DNA from: Candidatus Portnoyibacteriota bacterium | GTDB lineage: Bacteria > Patescibacteriota > Minisyncoccia > Portnoybacterales > GWB1-42-6 | Direction of reading: 5' to 3' | Assembly (NCBI GenBank): GCA_016208745.1 | Contig: JACQXN010000005.1 | Location: forward strand, 1 to 46,624 | Length of the DNA: 46,624 nt | Shown: positions 37,308 to 45,481 of the stretch, piece by piece | Layout of the letters: each line of letters opens with the position of its first letter | How positions within the stretch are numbered: the stretch's first letter is position 1 | The notes under the pieces: generated by a model | Told to the model about the DNA's origin: nothing | The model's input: the letters and a program-made list of their open reading frames with translations, nothing else | Database searches by the model: none | Made by a program: the position numbers and the translations under genes

Positions 37308-40300
37308 ATGAAATTTACCCACCTCCACGTCCATAGTCACTACAGCTTATTAGACGGTCTCGGAAAAATCGATGGATTGATTGATTTGACGTTGGCACAA
37401 AATATGGACTCGCTAGCCATAACCGACCATGGCGCCTTATACGGCGCTATTGAATTTTATAAAAAAGCTAAAGCCAAAAAACTGAAACCGATTATTGGCT
37501 GCGAAATGTATGTGGCGCCAGGAGGCATGTTAAATAAACGGCCAAAAATTGATGACAAAAGGCATCACTTAGTTGTTTTGGCAAAAGACAAAACTGGCTA
37601 TGAAAATCTGGTTGAAATGACAACTAAGGCATGGTTGGAAGGATTTTATTATAAACCAAGAATTGACAGAGATTTATTAAGAGAAAAAAGCCAAGGTCTA
37701 GTTGGCCTCTCGGCTTGTTTGGCCGGCGAAATTCCAACTGCTATTTATAACGGCGACCTTAAAAAAGCCGAGGCCTTGGCTCTTGAATATCAAGAGATTT
37801 TTGGCAAAGATAATTTTTTTCTTGAGATTGAACACCATCCCGGCATAAAAGAACAGGAACCGACCAATCAAGAAATAATTAAAATCGGCCGCAAATTAAA
37901 AATTCCGATTGTGGCTACCAACGATGTCCACTATTTAAGGCCCGAGGACTCTGAAGCCCAAGATGTCCTGATGGCCGTAAATACCGGGGTGCAGCTTGAT
38001 CAGAAAGAACGCCTTTCAATGCGGTCGGATGATTTTTCCCTAAAATCTCCGGAACAAATGGCTGAATGGTTTAAGAAAATTCCCGAAGCGATTGAAAACA
38101 CTCAACAAGTCGCAAGCCTCTGCAACCTTGAATTTAAATTAGGGAATATTCAGTTGCCACACTTTAAGGTTCCAAGCGGCAAATCGCCAAACGAATTTTT
38201 AAAAGAGTTGGCTTATCGAGGCTTGAGCCGCCGCTATAAATCAACTAGTCCGGATATTTTAAAGCGGCTGGAATATGAATTAGATGTTATCTCCCAGACT
38301 GGCTTTGCTTCTTATTTTTTAATTGTGCAGGATTTTGTTAACTGGTCTAAAGAAAATGGCATTGCGGTTGGCCCAGGACGCGGCTCAGCTGCCGGCTCTA
38401 TAATTGCTTACCTCTTAAATATTACTGACATTGATCCTTTAAAATACGATCTTCTTTTTGAGCGCTTTTTAAATCCTGAAAGAATTTCTATGCCAGACAT
38501 TGACTTGGATTTTGCTGATGCCAGACGCGAAGAAGTCATTGAATACGTCAGGCAAAAATATGGAAACGACCATGTTGCCCAAATCATCACTTTTGGGACA
38601 ATGGCTGCTCGCGCCGCCATTCGAGATTCTGGCCGCGCTATGGGTTATTCTTATAATCTTTGCGACCAAGTGGCTAAAATGATTCCCTTTGTGCCTGGCC
38701 AGACCTTGGAACGCGCGCTTCACGAAACCATTGAACTGCATCAGCTTTACGATTCTGACGAACAGGTTAAAAAACTTATTGATACCGCTATGAAGCTTGA
38801 AGGCGTGGCGCGCCACGCCTCAACTCACGCAGCCGGCGTGCTTATCTCAAAAGATTCGCTGACACGAAGCGTTCCTCTCCAACACCCAACGCAAGATGAT
38901 AATATTATTGTTACACAATACGAAATGCATGCCATTGAAGATTTGGGGCTTTTGAAAATGGACTTTCTGGGCCTAAAAACCCTAACCCAGATAGAAAACA
39001 CTCTTGAAATTGTCAAAAAAACAAAGCAAAAAAATATTGATATAACTTCCCTGCCGCTTGACGATAAAGATGTTTTTAAATTATTGCAAGAAGGCAGAAC
39101 AACTGGCGTTTTCCAGCTTGAGTCTGGCGGCATGAAAAGGACGCTTCGTGACCTTGGGCCAACAGAGCTTGAAGATATTATCGCTATTGTCGCTTTATAT
39201 CGGCCCGGCCCAATGGATTTTATTCCTGAATTTATCGCCAGAAAACATGGCCTTAAAAAAATAGAGTATCTTCACCCAAAGCTTGAAACAATTCTTAAAA
39301 AAACATACGGCGTCTGCGTTTATCAGGAACAATTAATGCAGATTGCCAGAGAATTGGCTGGCTTTTCTCTGGCTGAAGCTGACACCTTAAGAAAAGCGGT
39401 TGGTAAAAAAATTAAAAAACTTTTAGACGAACAACGAGGAAAAATGATTCAAGGCATGGAAAGAAACGGCATTGAGACAAAAACTGCCGAAGAAATCTGG
39501 CAATGGGCTGAGCCATTTGCCCGTTATGGGTTCAATAAATCTCATGCCGCCTGCTACGCCACGCTTGGCTATCAAACCGCTTATTTAAAAACTCATTTTC
39601 CGACAGAATTTATGGTAGCGATTATGAATTCTGAACAAAACGATATTGAAAGAATCGCCTTTTTGGTTAATGAATGCTCGCAAATGAAAATCGATGTTTT
39701 GCCGCCTGATATTAATGAAAGCTTAGAAAATTTTACGGTTGTTAAAGATGGCGTTATTCGTTTTGGTTTGGCAGCCGTTAAAAATGTCGGCCGCAATGTA
39801 GTTGAGGCGATTGTCAAAGAACGTAAAGCCAGCGGACATTATAAATCAATCTCTGATTTTGTTGAAAGAGTGCGCGATAAAGATTTAAATAAAAAATCTC
39901 TGGAAAGCTTAACCAAATGCGGAGCAATGGATAAATTAGGAGAGCGCGGCCAATTGCTTTTTAATATGGAGTATATTTTGGGATTCTCCCGCGAAATCCA
40001 AAAATCAAAAAACAATGGCCAAGTCGGGCTTTTTGACGTTTTAAAAACAAACGGCGATCTCCAAAGCAGCGGCTTACCGCAATTAAAACTTCAGGATACA
40101 CCGCCCGCCATAAAAAGAGAACGGCTAACTTGGGAAAAAGAATTGCTCGGACTTTATATTTCCGACCATCCGGTTAAAGAATATGAATCTTACATTGAAA
40201 AAAATGCTCTGCTTTGTTCAAAAATTTCGCCCCAAATGCTCGGCAAAAATGTGAAAGTTGGCGGAGTAATTAGCAAAATCCATAAGATTATTACCAAAAC

Positions 40301-40523
40301 CGGCCGGCCAATGCTTTTTGTGACTATTGAAGACACAAAAGCAAAAATTGAAGTTTTGGTGTTTCCAAAAACCCTTGAGCAAACTGCCACTCTCTGGCAG
40401 GAAGATAAACCAATTATTGTTTCTGGCCGGCTAGACGACAAAGACGGAAATTTAAAAATTCTCTGCGAGGAGGTTCGAGAATTAAATGGAAATCATCTAA
40501 ACCATTTAAATAATTTTCGATAA
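37308..40523 (+). CDS. dnaE: DNA polymerase III subunit alpha
   Basis: 1071 residues from ATG 37308 (the TTG just before is less likely). PHP domain at the start (FTHLHVHSHYSLLDG, DHGALYG, LPxH-type metal residues), polymerase catalytic Asps in MPDIDLDFAD (about 395-402), GPGRGSAAGS, FLGLKTLTQIENTL, FQLESGGMKRTL, a helix-hairpin-helix and an OB domain (about 965-1040, KVGGVISKIHKIITKTGRPM). It is the replicative polymerase, DnaE1-type without a C-terminal exonuclease. No Shine-Dalgarno: a family C repeat hairpin ends 13 bp before the ATG. No beta-binding motif was checked. Confidence 0.97.
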   Translation: MKFTHLHVHSHYSLLDGLGKIDGLIDLTLAQNMDSLAITDHGALYGAIEFYKKAKAKKLKPIIGCEMYVAPGGMLNKRPKIDDKRHHLVVLAKDKTGYENLVEMTTKAWLEGFYYKPRIDRDLLREKSQGLVGLSACLAGEIPTAIYNGDLKKAEALALEYQEIFGKDNFFLEIEHHPGIKEQEPTNQEIIKIGRKLKIPIVATNDVHYLRPEDSEAQDVLMAVNTGVQLDQKERLSMRSDDFSLKSPEQMAEWFKKIPEAIENTQQVASLCNLEFKLGNIQLPHFKVPSGKSPNEFLKELAYRGLSRRYKSTSPDILKRLEYELDVISQTGFASYFLIVQDFVNWSKENGIAVGPGRGSAAGSIIAYLLNITDIDPLKYDLLFERFLNPERISMPDIDLDFADARREEVIEYVRQKYGNDHVAQIITFGTMAARAAIRDSGRAMGYSYNLCDQVAKMIPFVPGQTLERALHETIELHQLYDSDEQVKKLIDTAMKLEGVARHASTHAAGVLISKDSLTRSVPLQHPTQDDNIIVTQYEMHAIEDLGLLKMDFLGLKTLTQIENTLEIVKKTKQKNIDITSLPLDDKDVFKLLQEGRTTGVFQLESGGMKRTLRDLGPTELEDIIAIVALYRPGPMDFIPEFIARKHGLKKIEYLHPKLETILKKTYGVCVYQEQLMQIARELAGFSLAEADTLRKAVGKKIKKLLDEQRGKMIQGMERNGIETKTAEEIWQWAEPFARYGFNKSHAACYATLGYQTAYLKTHFPTEFMVAIMNSEQNDIERIAFLVNECSQMKIDVLPPDINESLENFTVVKDGVIRFGLAAVKNVGRNVVEAIVKERKASGHYKSISDFVERVRDKDLNKKSLESLTKCGAMDKLGERGQLLFNMEYILGFSREIQKSKNNGQVGLFDVLKTNGDLQSSGLPQLKLQDTPPAIKRERLTWEKELLGLYISDHPVKEYESYIEKNALLCSKISPQMLGKNVKVGGVISKIHKIITKTGRPMLFVTIEDTKAKIEVLVFPKTLEQTATLWQEDKPIIVSGRLDDKDGNLKILCEEVRELNGNHLNHLNNFR

Positions 40524-40543
40524 AAATTTCTGGATTTGAACGG

Positions 40544-40572
40544 TTGACAGATGCTGCAAGCGGTCTTAAAAT
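40544..40572 (+). promoter_or_regulatory. Promoter of the T-box/thrS transcript
   Basis: TTGACA (40544-40549), 17-nt spacer, TAAAAT (40567-40572). Confidence 0.8.
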
Positions 40573-40578
40573 AAACCT

Positions 40579-40728
40579 AGAGCGACGAAGCAGACTCACC
40601 ACCTGTTGAGCTCTCGTTAGTTGCCAACGAAATTGGCGCAAAGAGTGCCCAGAAATCATGGGAAGCCAAGTGGAACCCCCCGTAGTTGCGGGGCTTGGCA
40701 TCAAATGATTTTTGGGTATTTTTATTTA
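40579..40728 (+). promoter_or_regulatory. Compact T-box riboswitch upstream of thrS
   Basis: A short Stem I (AGAGC/GCTCT, then GCAG/CTGT) has loop ACTCACCAC, offering the Thr codons ACU and ACC. Next are hairpins GCCAA/TTGGC and CCCA/TGGG. The antiterminator is clear: GCCAAG, bulge TGGAACC (the T-box core UGGNACC), CCCCG-TAGTTG-CGGGG, CTTGGC. UGGA pairs with the U73-CCA end of tRNA-Thr. A competing 12-pair stem, CCCAGAAATCAT (40649-40660) with ATGATTTTTGGG (40705-40716), is followed by TATTTTTATTT and could be the terminator. Uncharged tRNA-Thr should raise thrS expression. Confidence 0.78.
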
Positions 40729-40814
40729 ATTTTTAATTTTGTAATTTTTAAAAATATCCTGCAGAGCAGGATTGGATTAAAAATTAGAAATTAGACATTA
40801 GAAATTACGCTGCG

Positions 40815-42620
40815 ATGAAGAATCAAAATTCCAATAGAGAAAACCAGCTAGAAATACTCCGTCACTCCACGGCACACATACTCGCGGCCGCAGTGTTTAA
40901 TATGTTCCCCGAAGCCAAATTTGGCATTGGCCCAACAATTGAAGATGGCTTTTATTATGACTTTGATTTGCCGCGAACTTTGATTCCCGAAGATTTGCCG
41001 ATTTTGGAAGAAAAAATGCGCGCCATTATCAAGCAAAATCTGGCATTTGAAAAAGAAAAAATAGATGTAAAAAAAGCACAGACTCTTTTTAAAAAAGCCA
41101 AACAGTTATATAAAGTTGAATTAATTAAAGAGATTAGCGAACAAGGGATAAGTGAACAAGTAGATAAGGACAAGAGACCCAAAAAACTTGCGACTAGTTC
41201 ACTTGTCACCATCTATAAAACCGGCAATTTTGTTGACCTTTGCCGCGGCCCGCATATTGATTCAACCGGCGAGATAAAACCGGATGCTTTTAAGCTCTTG
41301 AAGATCGCCGGCGCTTATTGGCGCGGCGATGAAAAAAATAAAATGCTCCAGCGAATTTATGGAACTGCCTTTGAAAGCAAAAAAGATTTAGGCGAATATC
41401 TGAAAAAGTTGGAAGAAGCCGAGAAACGAGACCACAGAAAACTTGGCGAATATTTAGACCTTTATAGTTTTCCCGAATTAACCGGCGGCGGCCTACCTGT
41501 CTGGCATCCAAAAGGCGCGCAAATTCGCAAACAAATTGAAGATTTTTGGAAGACAGAGCATGAAAAGCGCGGCTACAGCCTCGTCTATTCTCCGCACATC
41601 GCCAATTTAGAGATCTGGAAAAAATCTGGCCATTGGGATTTTTATCGCGAAAATTTATATTCCCCTATTAAGATTGACAACGAGGAATATATGCTCAAAC
41701 CCATGAACTGCCCTTTTCATATTTTTATTTATCAGCATCAAATCAGAAGCTACAATGATTTGCCCATAAGATACGCCGAGCTTGGAACGGTTTATCGCTA
41801 TGAACGATCGGGCGCGCTTCATGGTTTAACCCGCGTTCGCGGCTTTACTCAAGACGATGCCCATATTTTTTGCCGGCCTGATCAGATAAAAGAGGAAGTG
41901 GTCAATGTTTTAAAACTAGCTGGCCTTATGATGGAAACGTTTGGCTTTGAAAAATATAATGCTTATCTTTCAACGCGGCCGGAAAAAGCTATCGGCTCTG
42001 ATGAAAACTGGAAAAAAGCAACTTCTGCTTTGGAAGCGGCGCTTGGAGAAGCAAATATCAAATATGAAATTGATCCGGGCGAAGGAGTTTTTTATGGTCC
42101 GAAAATTGATATAAAAATAGAAGATGCGCTTGGCCGGCAATGGCAGGGGCCGACCATTCAAGTTGATTTCAATTTCCCGGAAAGATTTGAACTCTATTAT
42201 ATTGACGACAAAGGCAAAAAACAACAACCGGTTATGATCCATCGCACAGTCCTTGGTTCAATGGAGCGCTTTGTGGGCGTTTTAGTGGAAAATTTTGCTG
42301 GCGCCTTTCCTTTGTGGCTTGCGCCAGAACAGGTTTGGGTTTTGCCGATTGGCTCGCGGCATGAAGAATATGCGTTGAAAGTAGCTGAAAAAATAAAAGC
42401 GGAAAATATCCGCGTTATTGTTAAAAGCGAAAACGAAACCATCGGCAAGAAAATCCGCGAAGGCGAAATGCAAAAAATTCCATACTTATTAATCGTTGGC
42501 GATAAAGAAATAGAATCTGGTTCTGTCGCGGTGCGCGAAAGAAATAAAGGAGATTTGGGACCGATGAAAATGGAAGAGTTTTTGGAGAAAATCAAAACAG
42601 GGATAAAAAACAAAAAATAG
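40815..42620 (+). CDS. thrS: Threonyl-tRNA synthetase without TGS domain
   Basis: 601 residues. It starts directly at the editing domain; the N-terminal TGS domain of E. coli ThrRS is missing. Editing site HSTAH and CRGPH are intact. Catalytic core: motif 2 RYAELGTVYRYERSGALHGL with zinc ligands Cys (PMNCPFH), His (GALHG) and His (MIHRTVLGS), then VLGSMERFVGVLVE and an anticodon-binding domain (from about 495, EQVWVLPIGSRHEEYALKVA). Residues about 109-131 (EQGISEQVDKDKRPKKLATS and a few) interrupt the editing domain and are the translation of a palindromic repeat (41141-41208). Expression is under a T-box and a strong promoter. Confidence 0.95.
   Translation: MKNQNSNRENQLEILRHSTAHILAAAVFNMFPEAKFGIGPTIEDGFYYDFDLPRTLIPEDLPILEEKMRAIIKQNLAFEKEKIDVKKAQTLFKKAKQLYKVELIKEISEQGISEQVDKDKRPKKLATSSLVTIYKTGNFVDLCRGPHIDSTGEIKPDAFKLLKIAGAYWRGDEKNKMLQRIYGTAFESKKDLGEYLKKLEEAEKRDHRKLGEYLDLYSFPELTGGGLPVWHPKGAQIRKQIEDFWKTEHEKRGYSLVYSPHIANLEIWKKSGHWDFYRENLYSPIKIDNEEYMLKPMNCPFHIFIYQHQIRSYNDLPIRYAELGTVYRYERSGALHGLTRVRGFTQDDAHIFCRPDQIKEEVVNVLKLAGLMMETFGFEKYNAYLSTRPEKAIGSDENWKKATSALEAALGEANIKYEIDPGEGVFYGPKIDIKIEDALGRQWQGPTIQVDFNFPERFELYYIDDKGKKQQPVMIHRTVLGSMERFVGVLVENFAGAFPLWLAPEQVWVLPIGSRHEEYALKVAEKIKAENIRVIVKSENETIGKKIREGEMQKIPYLLIVGDKEIESGSVAVRERNKGDLGPMKMEEFLEKIKTGIKNKK
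41141..41208. repeat. In-frame palindromic repeat inside thrS
   Basis: AAGTGAAC (41150-41157) pairs with GTTCACTT (41197-41204), with ACAAGT/ACTTG inside and AACAAG / CTTGT arms. Confidence 0.65.
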
Positions 42621-42627
42621 TTATATT

Positions 42628-42661
42628 AAAAAAACGATTCTTGTAAAAGAACCGTTTTTTT
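42628..42661 (+). terminator. Intrinsic terminator after thrS
   Basis: AAAAAAACG-A-TTCTT-GTAA-AAGAA-C-CGTTTTTTT, effective on both strands. Confidence 0.88.
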
Positions 42662-42677
42662 GTTAATATCCGATTCA

Positions 42678-42857
42678 TGCCGCGCATGTGAAAAATTTGT
42701 AGAAAAATCGAGATGAGCCGAGAGATAAAAATTGCCGAGCGACCCGCCCTAGGCGGGGAGTTTACGAGACAATTTTTATCAGAGGCGAATCCGATTTTAT
42801 CAAATTTTTTCACCCGCGCGCAGTCTTTTGGTTACTTCTCTGCTGACAGAAAAGTAA
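42678..42857. repeat. Family C long structured repeat, copy 5
   Basis: GTGAAAAATTTGTAGAAAAATC pairs loosely with GATTTTATCAAATTTTTTCAC; inner AAAAATTG / CAATTTTTAT. It ends GGTTACTTCTCTG-CTGA-CAGAAAAGTAAC, 12 bp before miaB. Confidence 0.82.
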
Positions 42858-42869
42858 CTTGATTAAGAT

Positions 42870-44384
42870 ATGCAATATTACATAATCACCTACGGCTGTC
42901 AAATGAATTTGAGCGACTCGGAAAGGATTGAGGCGCTGCTGCAAAAACGCGGCGGGAAACCCGCTAAAAATGAACAGCAGGCTGATTTAATTGTGATTAA
43001 TGCCTGCTCGGTGCGCCAAACGGCAGTTCATCGGGTTTATGGAAAAATAAATAAATATTTTGTGGCAAAAAATCCCCCACCCCATCCCTCCCCCTTTGCA
43101 AAAGAGGGAGGGCGCAAGGAGAGGGTAAAAAGAATCATCCTCGCCGGCTGCCTAACGGAAAAAGACAAAAACGCGCTCAAAGATAAGGTTAGCGAAATTT
43201 GGCATCCTGATGAATATTTCTACAACGAGTCATTGCGAGGAGTCTCGCGTAGCGAGGATCCTTCGTTATACTCAGGACAGGCTCCGCAATCTCGTTGCAT
43301 ACAGCTGTCCTCGGACGAGATTGCCGCGCTCCCTCATCCCGCTACGCGGGATTCGGTCGCTCGCAATGACAAGACTACCGCCTATCTCCCGATTATGACA
43401 GGGTGCAACAATTTTTGCTCTTATTGCGTTGTCCCTTTTACTCGCGGCCGAGAAAAATCAAGACCAGCAAAAGAAATTATTAAAGAAATAAAATCGCTGA
43501 CTAAAAAGGGCTACAAAGAAATAGTTTTATTAGGACAAAATGTGAATTCGTATAAATCGAACGAGGCCTCCTCCCCTCAGATGAGGGGAGGATTGAGGTG
43601 GGGTGCTGAAAAAGCAACACCTCCCCCTACCCCCTCCTCAACTGAGGAGGGGAGGAATATTTTAAACTTCGCAGCCTTACTCAAAACAATCAACGCCCTC
43701 CCCGGCAATTTCTGGCTTTCATTTTTGACCTCTCATCCCAAAGATATGTCTGAAGAACTTGTTGAAACTATCGCCAAATGCAAAAAAGTTATTCCCTATG
43801 TTCATTTGCCGGTTCAGTCGGGCGACAATGAAATTTTGCGGAAAATGAATCGCCGCTATAGCGTTGCGCATTATAAAAATCTCATTAAAAAAATCCGCGT
43901 TGCCTTCAAAAAATACCGGCCCGCCTTCCCGCCAGTTGCTGTAACAACCGATATTATTGTCGGATTCCCCGGCGAAACAAAAAAACAATTCCAAAATACG
44001 CTCAAACTTGCCAAAGATATAAAGTTTGATATGATTTATTTTGCGAAATATTCGCCTCGCCCAGGCACCGCTGCCGCCAGATTAAAAGACAATGTGCCGC
44101 CAAAAGAAAAAGTAAAGCGATGGAAAATGCTCAATGAAGTTCTTAAAAAAACAGCGCTGGAAAGTAATAAAAAATATATCGGAAAAATTGTCCCGGTTTT
44201 AACAAACAGCGGCCCCCTCCTTTGCAAAAGGAGAGCTGGGGTGGATTTTCTTTTTGGAAAAACAATCACCGGAAAAAATATTAAAATAGAAAATCCGCAC
44301 CTGAAGATCGGGCAGATTGTAGAAATAAAAATAACCAACGCGACGCCATGGAGCTTAAAAGGAAAACCCCCACACCTAATTTGA
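42870..44384 (+). CDS. miaB: tRNA-2-methylthio-N6-dimethylallyladenosine synthase with four in-frame repeat insertions
   Basis: 504 residues against about 440. UPF0004 cysteines in TYGCQMN, INACSVRQ and LAGCLTEKD bind the auxiliary cluster; the radical-SAM site is CNNFCSYCVVPFTRGREKSR. LPVQSGDNEILRKMNRRY and DIIVGFPGET follow, with a TRAM domain at the end. It turns i6A37 into ms2i6A37. Four blocks are foreign and come from palindromic repeats: about 67-85 (family B), 120-168 (GAGGAGTCTCGCG type), 232-262 (family A) and 448-461 in the TRAM domain (family B). All keep the frame and spare the cluster ligands. Its substrate is made by MiaA, whose gene here has a stop codon. Confidence 0.93.
   Translation: MQYYIITYGCQMNLSDSERIEALLQKRGGKPAKNEQQADLIVINACSVRQTAVHRVYGKINKYFVAKNPPPHPSPFAKEGGRKERVKRIILAGCLTEKDKNALKDKVSEIWHPDEYFYNESLRGVSRSEDPSLYSGQAPQSRCIQLSSDEIAALPHPATRDSVARNDKTTAYLPIMTGCNNFCSYCVVPFTRGREKSRPAKEIIKEIKSLTKKGYKEIVLLGQNVNSYKSNEASSPQMRGGLRWGAEKATPPPTPSSTEEGRNILNFAALLKTINALPGNFWLSFLTSHPKDMSEELVETIAKCKKVIPYVHLPVQSGDNEILRKMNRRYSVAHYKNLIKKIRVAFKKYRPAFPPVAVTTDIIVGFPGETKKQFQNTLKLAKDIKFDMIYFAKYSPRPGTAAARLKDNVPPKEKVKRWKMLNEVLKKTALESNKKYIGKIVPVLTNSGPLLCKRRAGVDFLFGKTITGKNIKIENPHLKIGQIVEIKITNATPWSLKGKPPHLI
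43068..43125. repeat. Family B repeat inside miaB (first insertion)
   Basis: AAAAATCCCCCACCCCATCC then CCTCCCCCTTTGCAAAAGAGGGAGG; encodes PPPHPSPFAKEGGRKE. Confidence 0.8.
43227..43373. repeat. Long repeat inside miaB (second insertion)
   Basis: TCATTGCGAGGAGTCTCGCG ... CGCTCGCAATGA ends are inverted. Inside are TCGCGTAGCGA, GGACAG ... CTGTCC, GCAATCTCG / CGAGATTGC and CCCGCTACGCGGG. It encodes about 49 residues. Confidence 0.85.
43563..43657. repeat. Family A repeat inside miaB (third insertion)
   Basis: CCTCCTCCCCTCAGATGAGG, GGTGGGGTGCTGA / AGCAACACCTCCCCC, CCCCTCCTCAACTGAGGAGG. It encodes SSPQMRGGLRWG ... PTPSSTEEGR; the first part is nearly the same peptide as in the 122-codon frame at 9830-10198. 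Confidence 0.88.
44212..44252. repeat. Half family B repeat inside miaB (fourth insertion)
   Basis: CCCCTCCTTTGCAAAAGGAG then CTGGGGTGGATTTTC, inside the TRAM domain; encodes GPLLCKRRAGVDF. Confidence 0.75.
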
Positions 44385-44500
44385 ATCGGGCCAAAGGTTC
44401 AGAATTAATAAAGCCGGAAATATTTTTATTAGAAAGTCAAAATGACAAACAAAAATACGATAGAGCTTTTAAATTAAAATTGGGTGTAGGGAAAAAATAG
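44348..44500 (+). CDS. Possible 50-residue basic protein
   Basis: MELKRKTPTPNLNRAKGSEL at the start, KYDRAFKLKLGVGKK at the end. It begins inside the last codons of miaB in another frame (37-base overlap). No Shine-Dalgarno and no family; the composition is coding-like and a hairpin follows the stop. Low confidence. Confidence 0.3.
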   Translation: MELKRKTPTPNLNRAKGSELIKPEIFLLESQNDKQKYDRAFKLKLGVGKK

Positions 44501-44502
44501 AA

Positions 44503-44528
44503 AACCGTTATCAAAAATGATAACGGTT
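44503..44528 (-). terminator. Intrinsic terminator of the small membrane-protein gene
   Basis: AACCGTTATC-AAAAAT-GATAACGGTT, followed on the minus strand by TTCTATTTTTT. It overlaps the stop codon. Confidence 0.8.
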
Positions 44529-44946
44529 AAGATGTGAGACCTAAAAAGAAAAGGACCATTAGCCTAATAGCATTAAAAAATAAAATAACAAAAAGAGTAT
44601 ATCGTAATCCTAGAATCTGGCCGGAAATAAGCGCTGTTTCCTTAAGCAAAGGCAGAAAGGGAATTAGGCATAAAATGATAAGGCCAGTATAGCCAAATCT
44701 GCATATAATGCCTGAAGATAAACGGCACGCTTTGGAAGAAATATTTTCCGCCTTTTTTGAAAAAAGGCTCCAGCCGATTTTATTTAGCCCATAGAGAGCT
44801 AAAATGCTCAAAGAGCTGAATAGAATGACCGCGGATATAACTATTACGGGGCTGGCTTCTGCCATTCCCAAGGTTAAAAAAGAACTGTCCGGATGGAATA
44901 AGGCATGAATAAATCCGCCCAAAAACCATAAGATTTTTTCCACCAC
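44527..44946 (-). CDS. Small polytopic membrane protein
   Basis: 139 residues, GTG start (44946) with AAGGAGG close by. Three or four membrane spans: about 28-53 (ASPVIVISAVILFSSLSILA), 88-105 (TGLIILCLIPFLPLL) and 113-138 (LRYTLFVILFFNAIRLMVLF). The CLIPFLPLLKETALISGQIL loop between spans recalls the VTT/DedA-type membrane proteins, but the match is weak. The conserved leader motif (44950-44994) supplies its Shine-Dalgarno. A terminator overlaps the end, so the gene is monocistronic. Confidence 0.65.
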   Translation of the reverse strand: MVEKILWFLGGFIHALFHPDSSFLTLGMAEASPVIVISAVILFSSLSILALYGLNKIGWSLFSKKAENISSKACRLSSGIICRFGYTGLIILCLIPFLPLLKETALISGQILGLRYTLFVILFFNAIRLMVLFFLGLTS

Positions 44947-44949
44947 TCA

Positions 44950-44994
44950 CCTCCTTGGTCCGCTGTAGTCCCGCAAGGCGAGACAAAGGCGACC
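44950..44994 (-). promoter_or_regulatory. Conserved leader motif, copy 2
   Basis: Minus strand: GGTCGCCTTTGT, hairpin TCTCGC-CTT-GCGGGA, then CTACAGCGGACCAAGGAGG. Compared with 14164-14209 most differences are in paired positions, and pairing is kept with wobbles. The AAGGAGG end serves the GTG at 44946. Confidence 0.55.
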
Positions 44995-45097
44995 TTTTGG
45001 ATTTTGTTAAACAAAAAATGCCAAAAAGTTGGCTAACTAAATTATAGCTTTTTTAAGATAAAATGCAAAATAAATTGTCCACAGATAAATATAAATT

Positions 45098-45125
45098 AAA
45101 AAAAGAGGACCGATTTCTCGGTCCT
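45098..45125 (-). terminator. Intrinsic terminator
   Basis: AGGACCGA-GAAA-TCGGTCCT followed by CTTTTTTT on the minus strand. Confidence 0.88.
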
Positions 45126-45152
45126 AAAATTAAATGCAAAACAATTATAATT

Positions 45153-45419
45153 TCAATACCAAACTGCAACAACATCATAACTCAAGTCGCTCACTAACTG
45201 TCCTGCTATAAGCAGCAGGCCCGCCGCCTCTGATTCTGGCCCGGAAACTCGTATGAATGGCTTGTTTTCTCCTTTGAGGTTTTTTACCTCATCGGAGCAA
45301 ATGATAATAACAATATTGTCCGCTAGACTTGGCAAACATAATTTGAGTAGATAATCCCTAACAATCTTTCCCACAATTTGGGAACCTTCTTGCCCATATC
45401 CATGAATTTCAATATTCAC
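45153..45419 (-). CDS. Small hypothetical protein, tautomerase-like size and pattern
   Basis: 88 residues, GTG start with strong Shine-Dalgarno (AAGGAGGGG). NIEIHGYGQEGSQIVGKIVR is followed by NIVIIICSDEVKNLKGENKP and FIRVSGPESEAAGLLLIAGQ. The beta-alpha-beta pattern (strand, long helix, strand, helix) and size fit a ferredoxin-like or tautomerase-like fold, but no motif is diagnostic. Cytoplasmic. Own terminator; no operon partners. Confidence 0.65.
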   Translation of the reverse strand: MNIEIHGYGQEGSQIVGKIVRDYLLKLCLPSLADNIVIIICSDEVKNLKGENKPFIRVSGPESEAAGLLLIAGQLVSDLSYDVVAVWY

Positions 45420-45481
45420 TATATCCCCTCCTTATTTATTAAAGAAATTTTATTTTAGAATCATAGCTTTTTTCAATTAAG

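Noticed and set aside
43210-43398. Overlapping plus-strand frame inside miaB
   Set aside because: It is another frame of the inserted repeat; the MiaB frame is supported by motifs on both sides.
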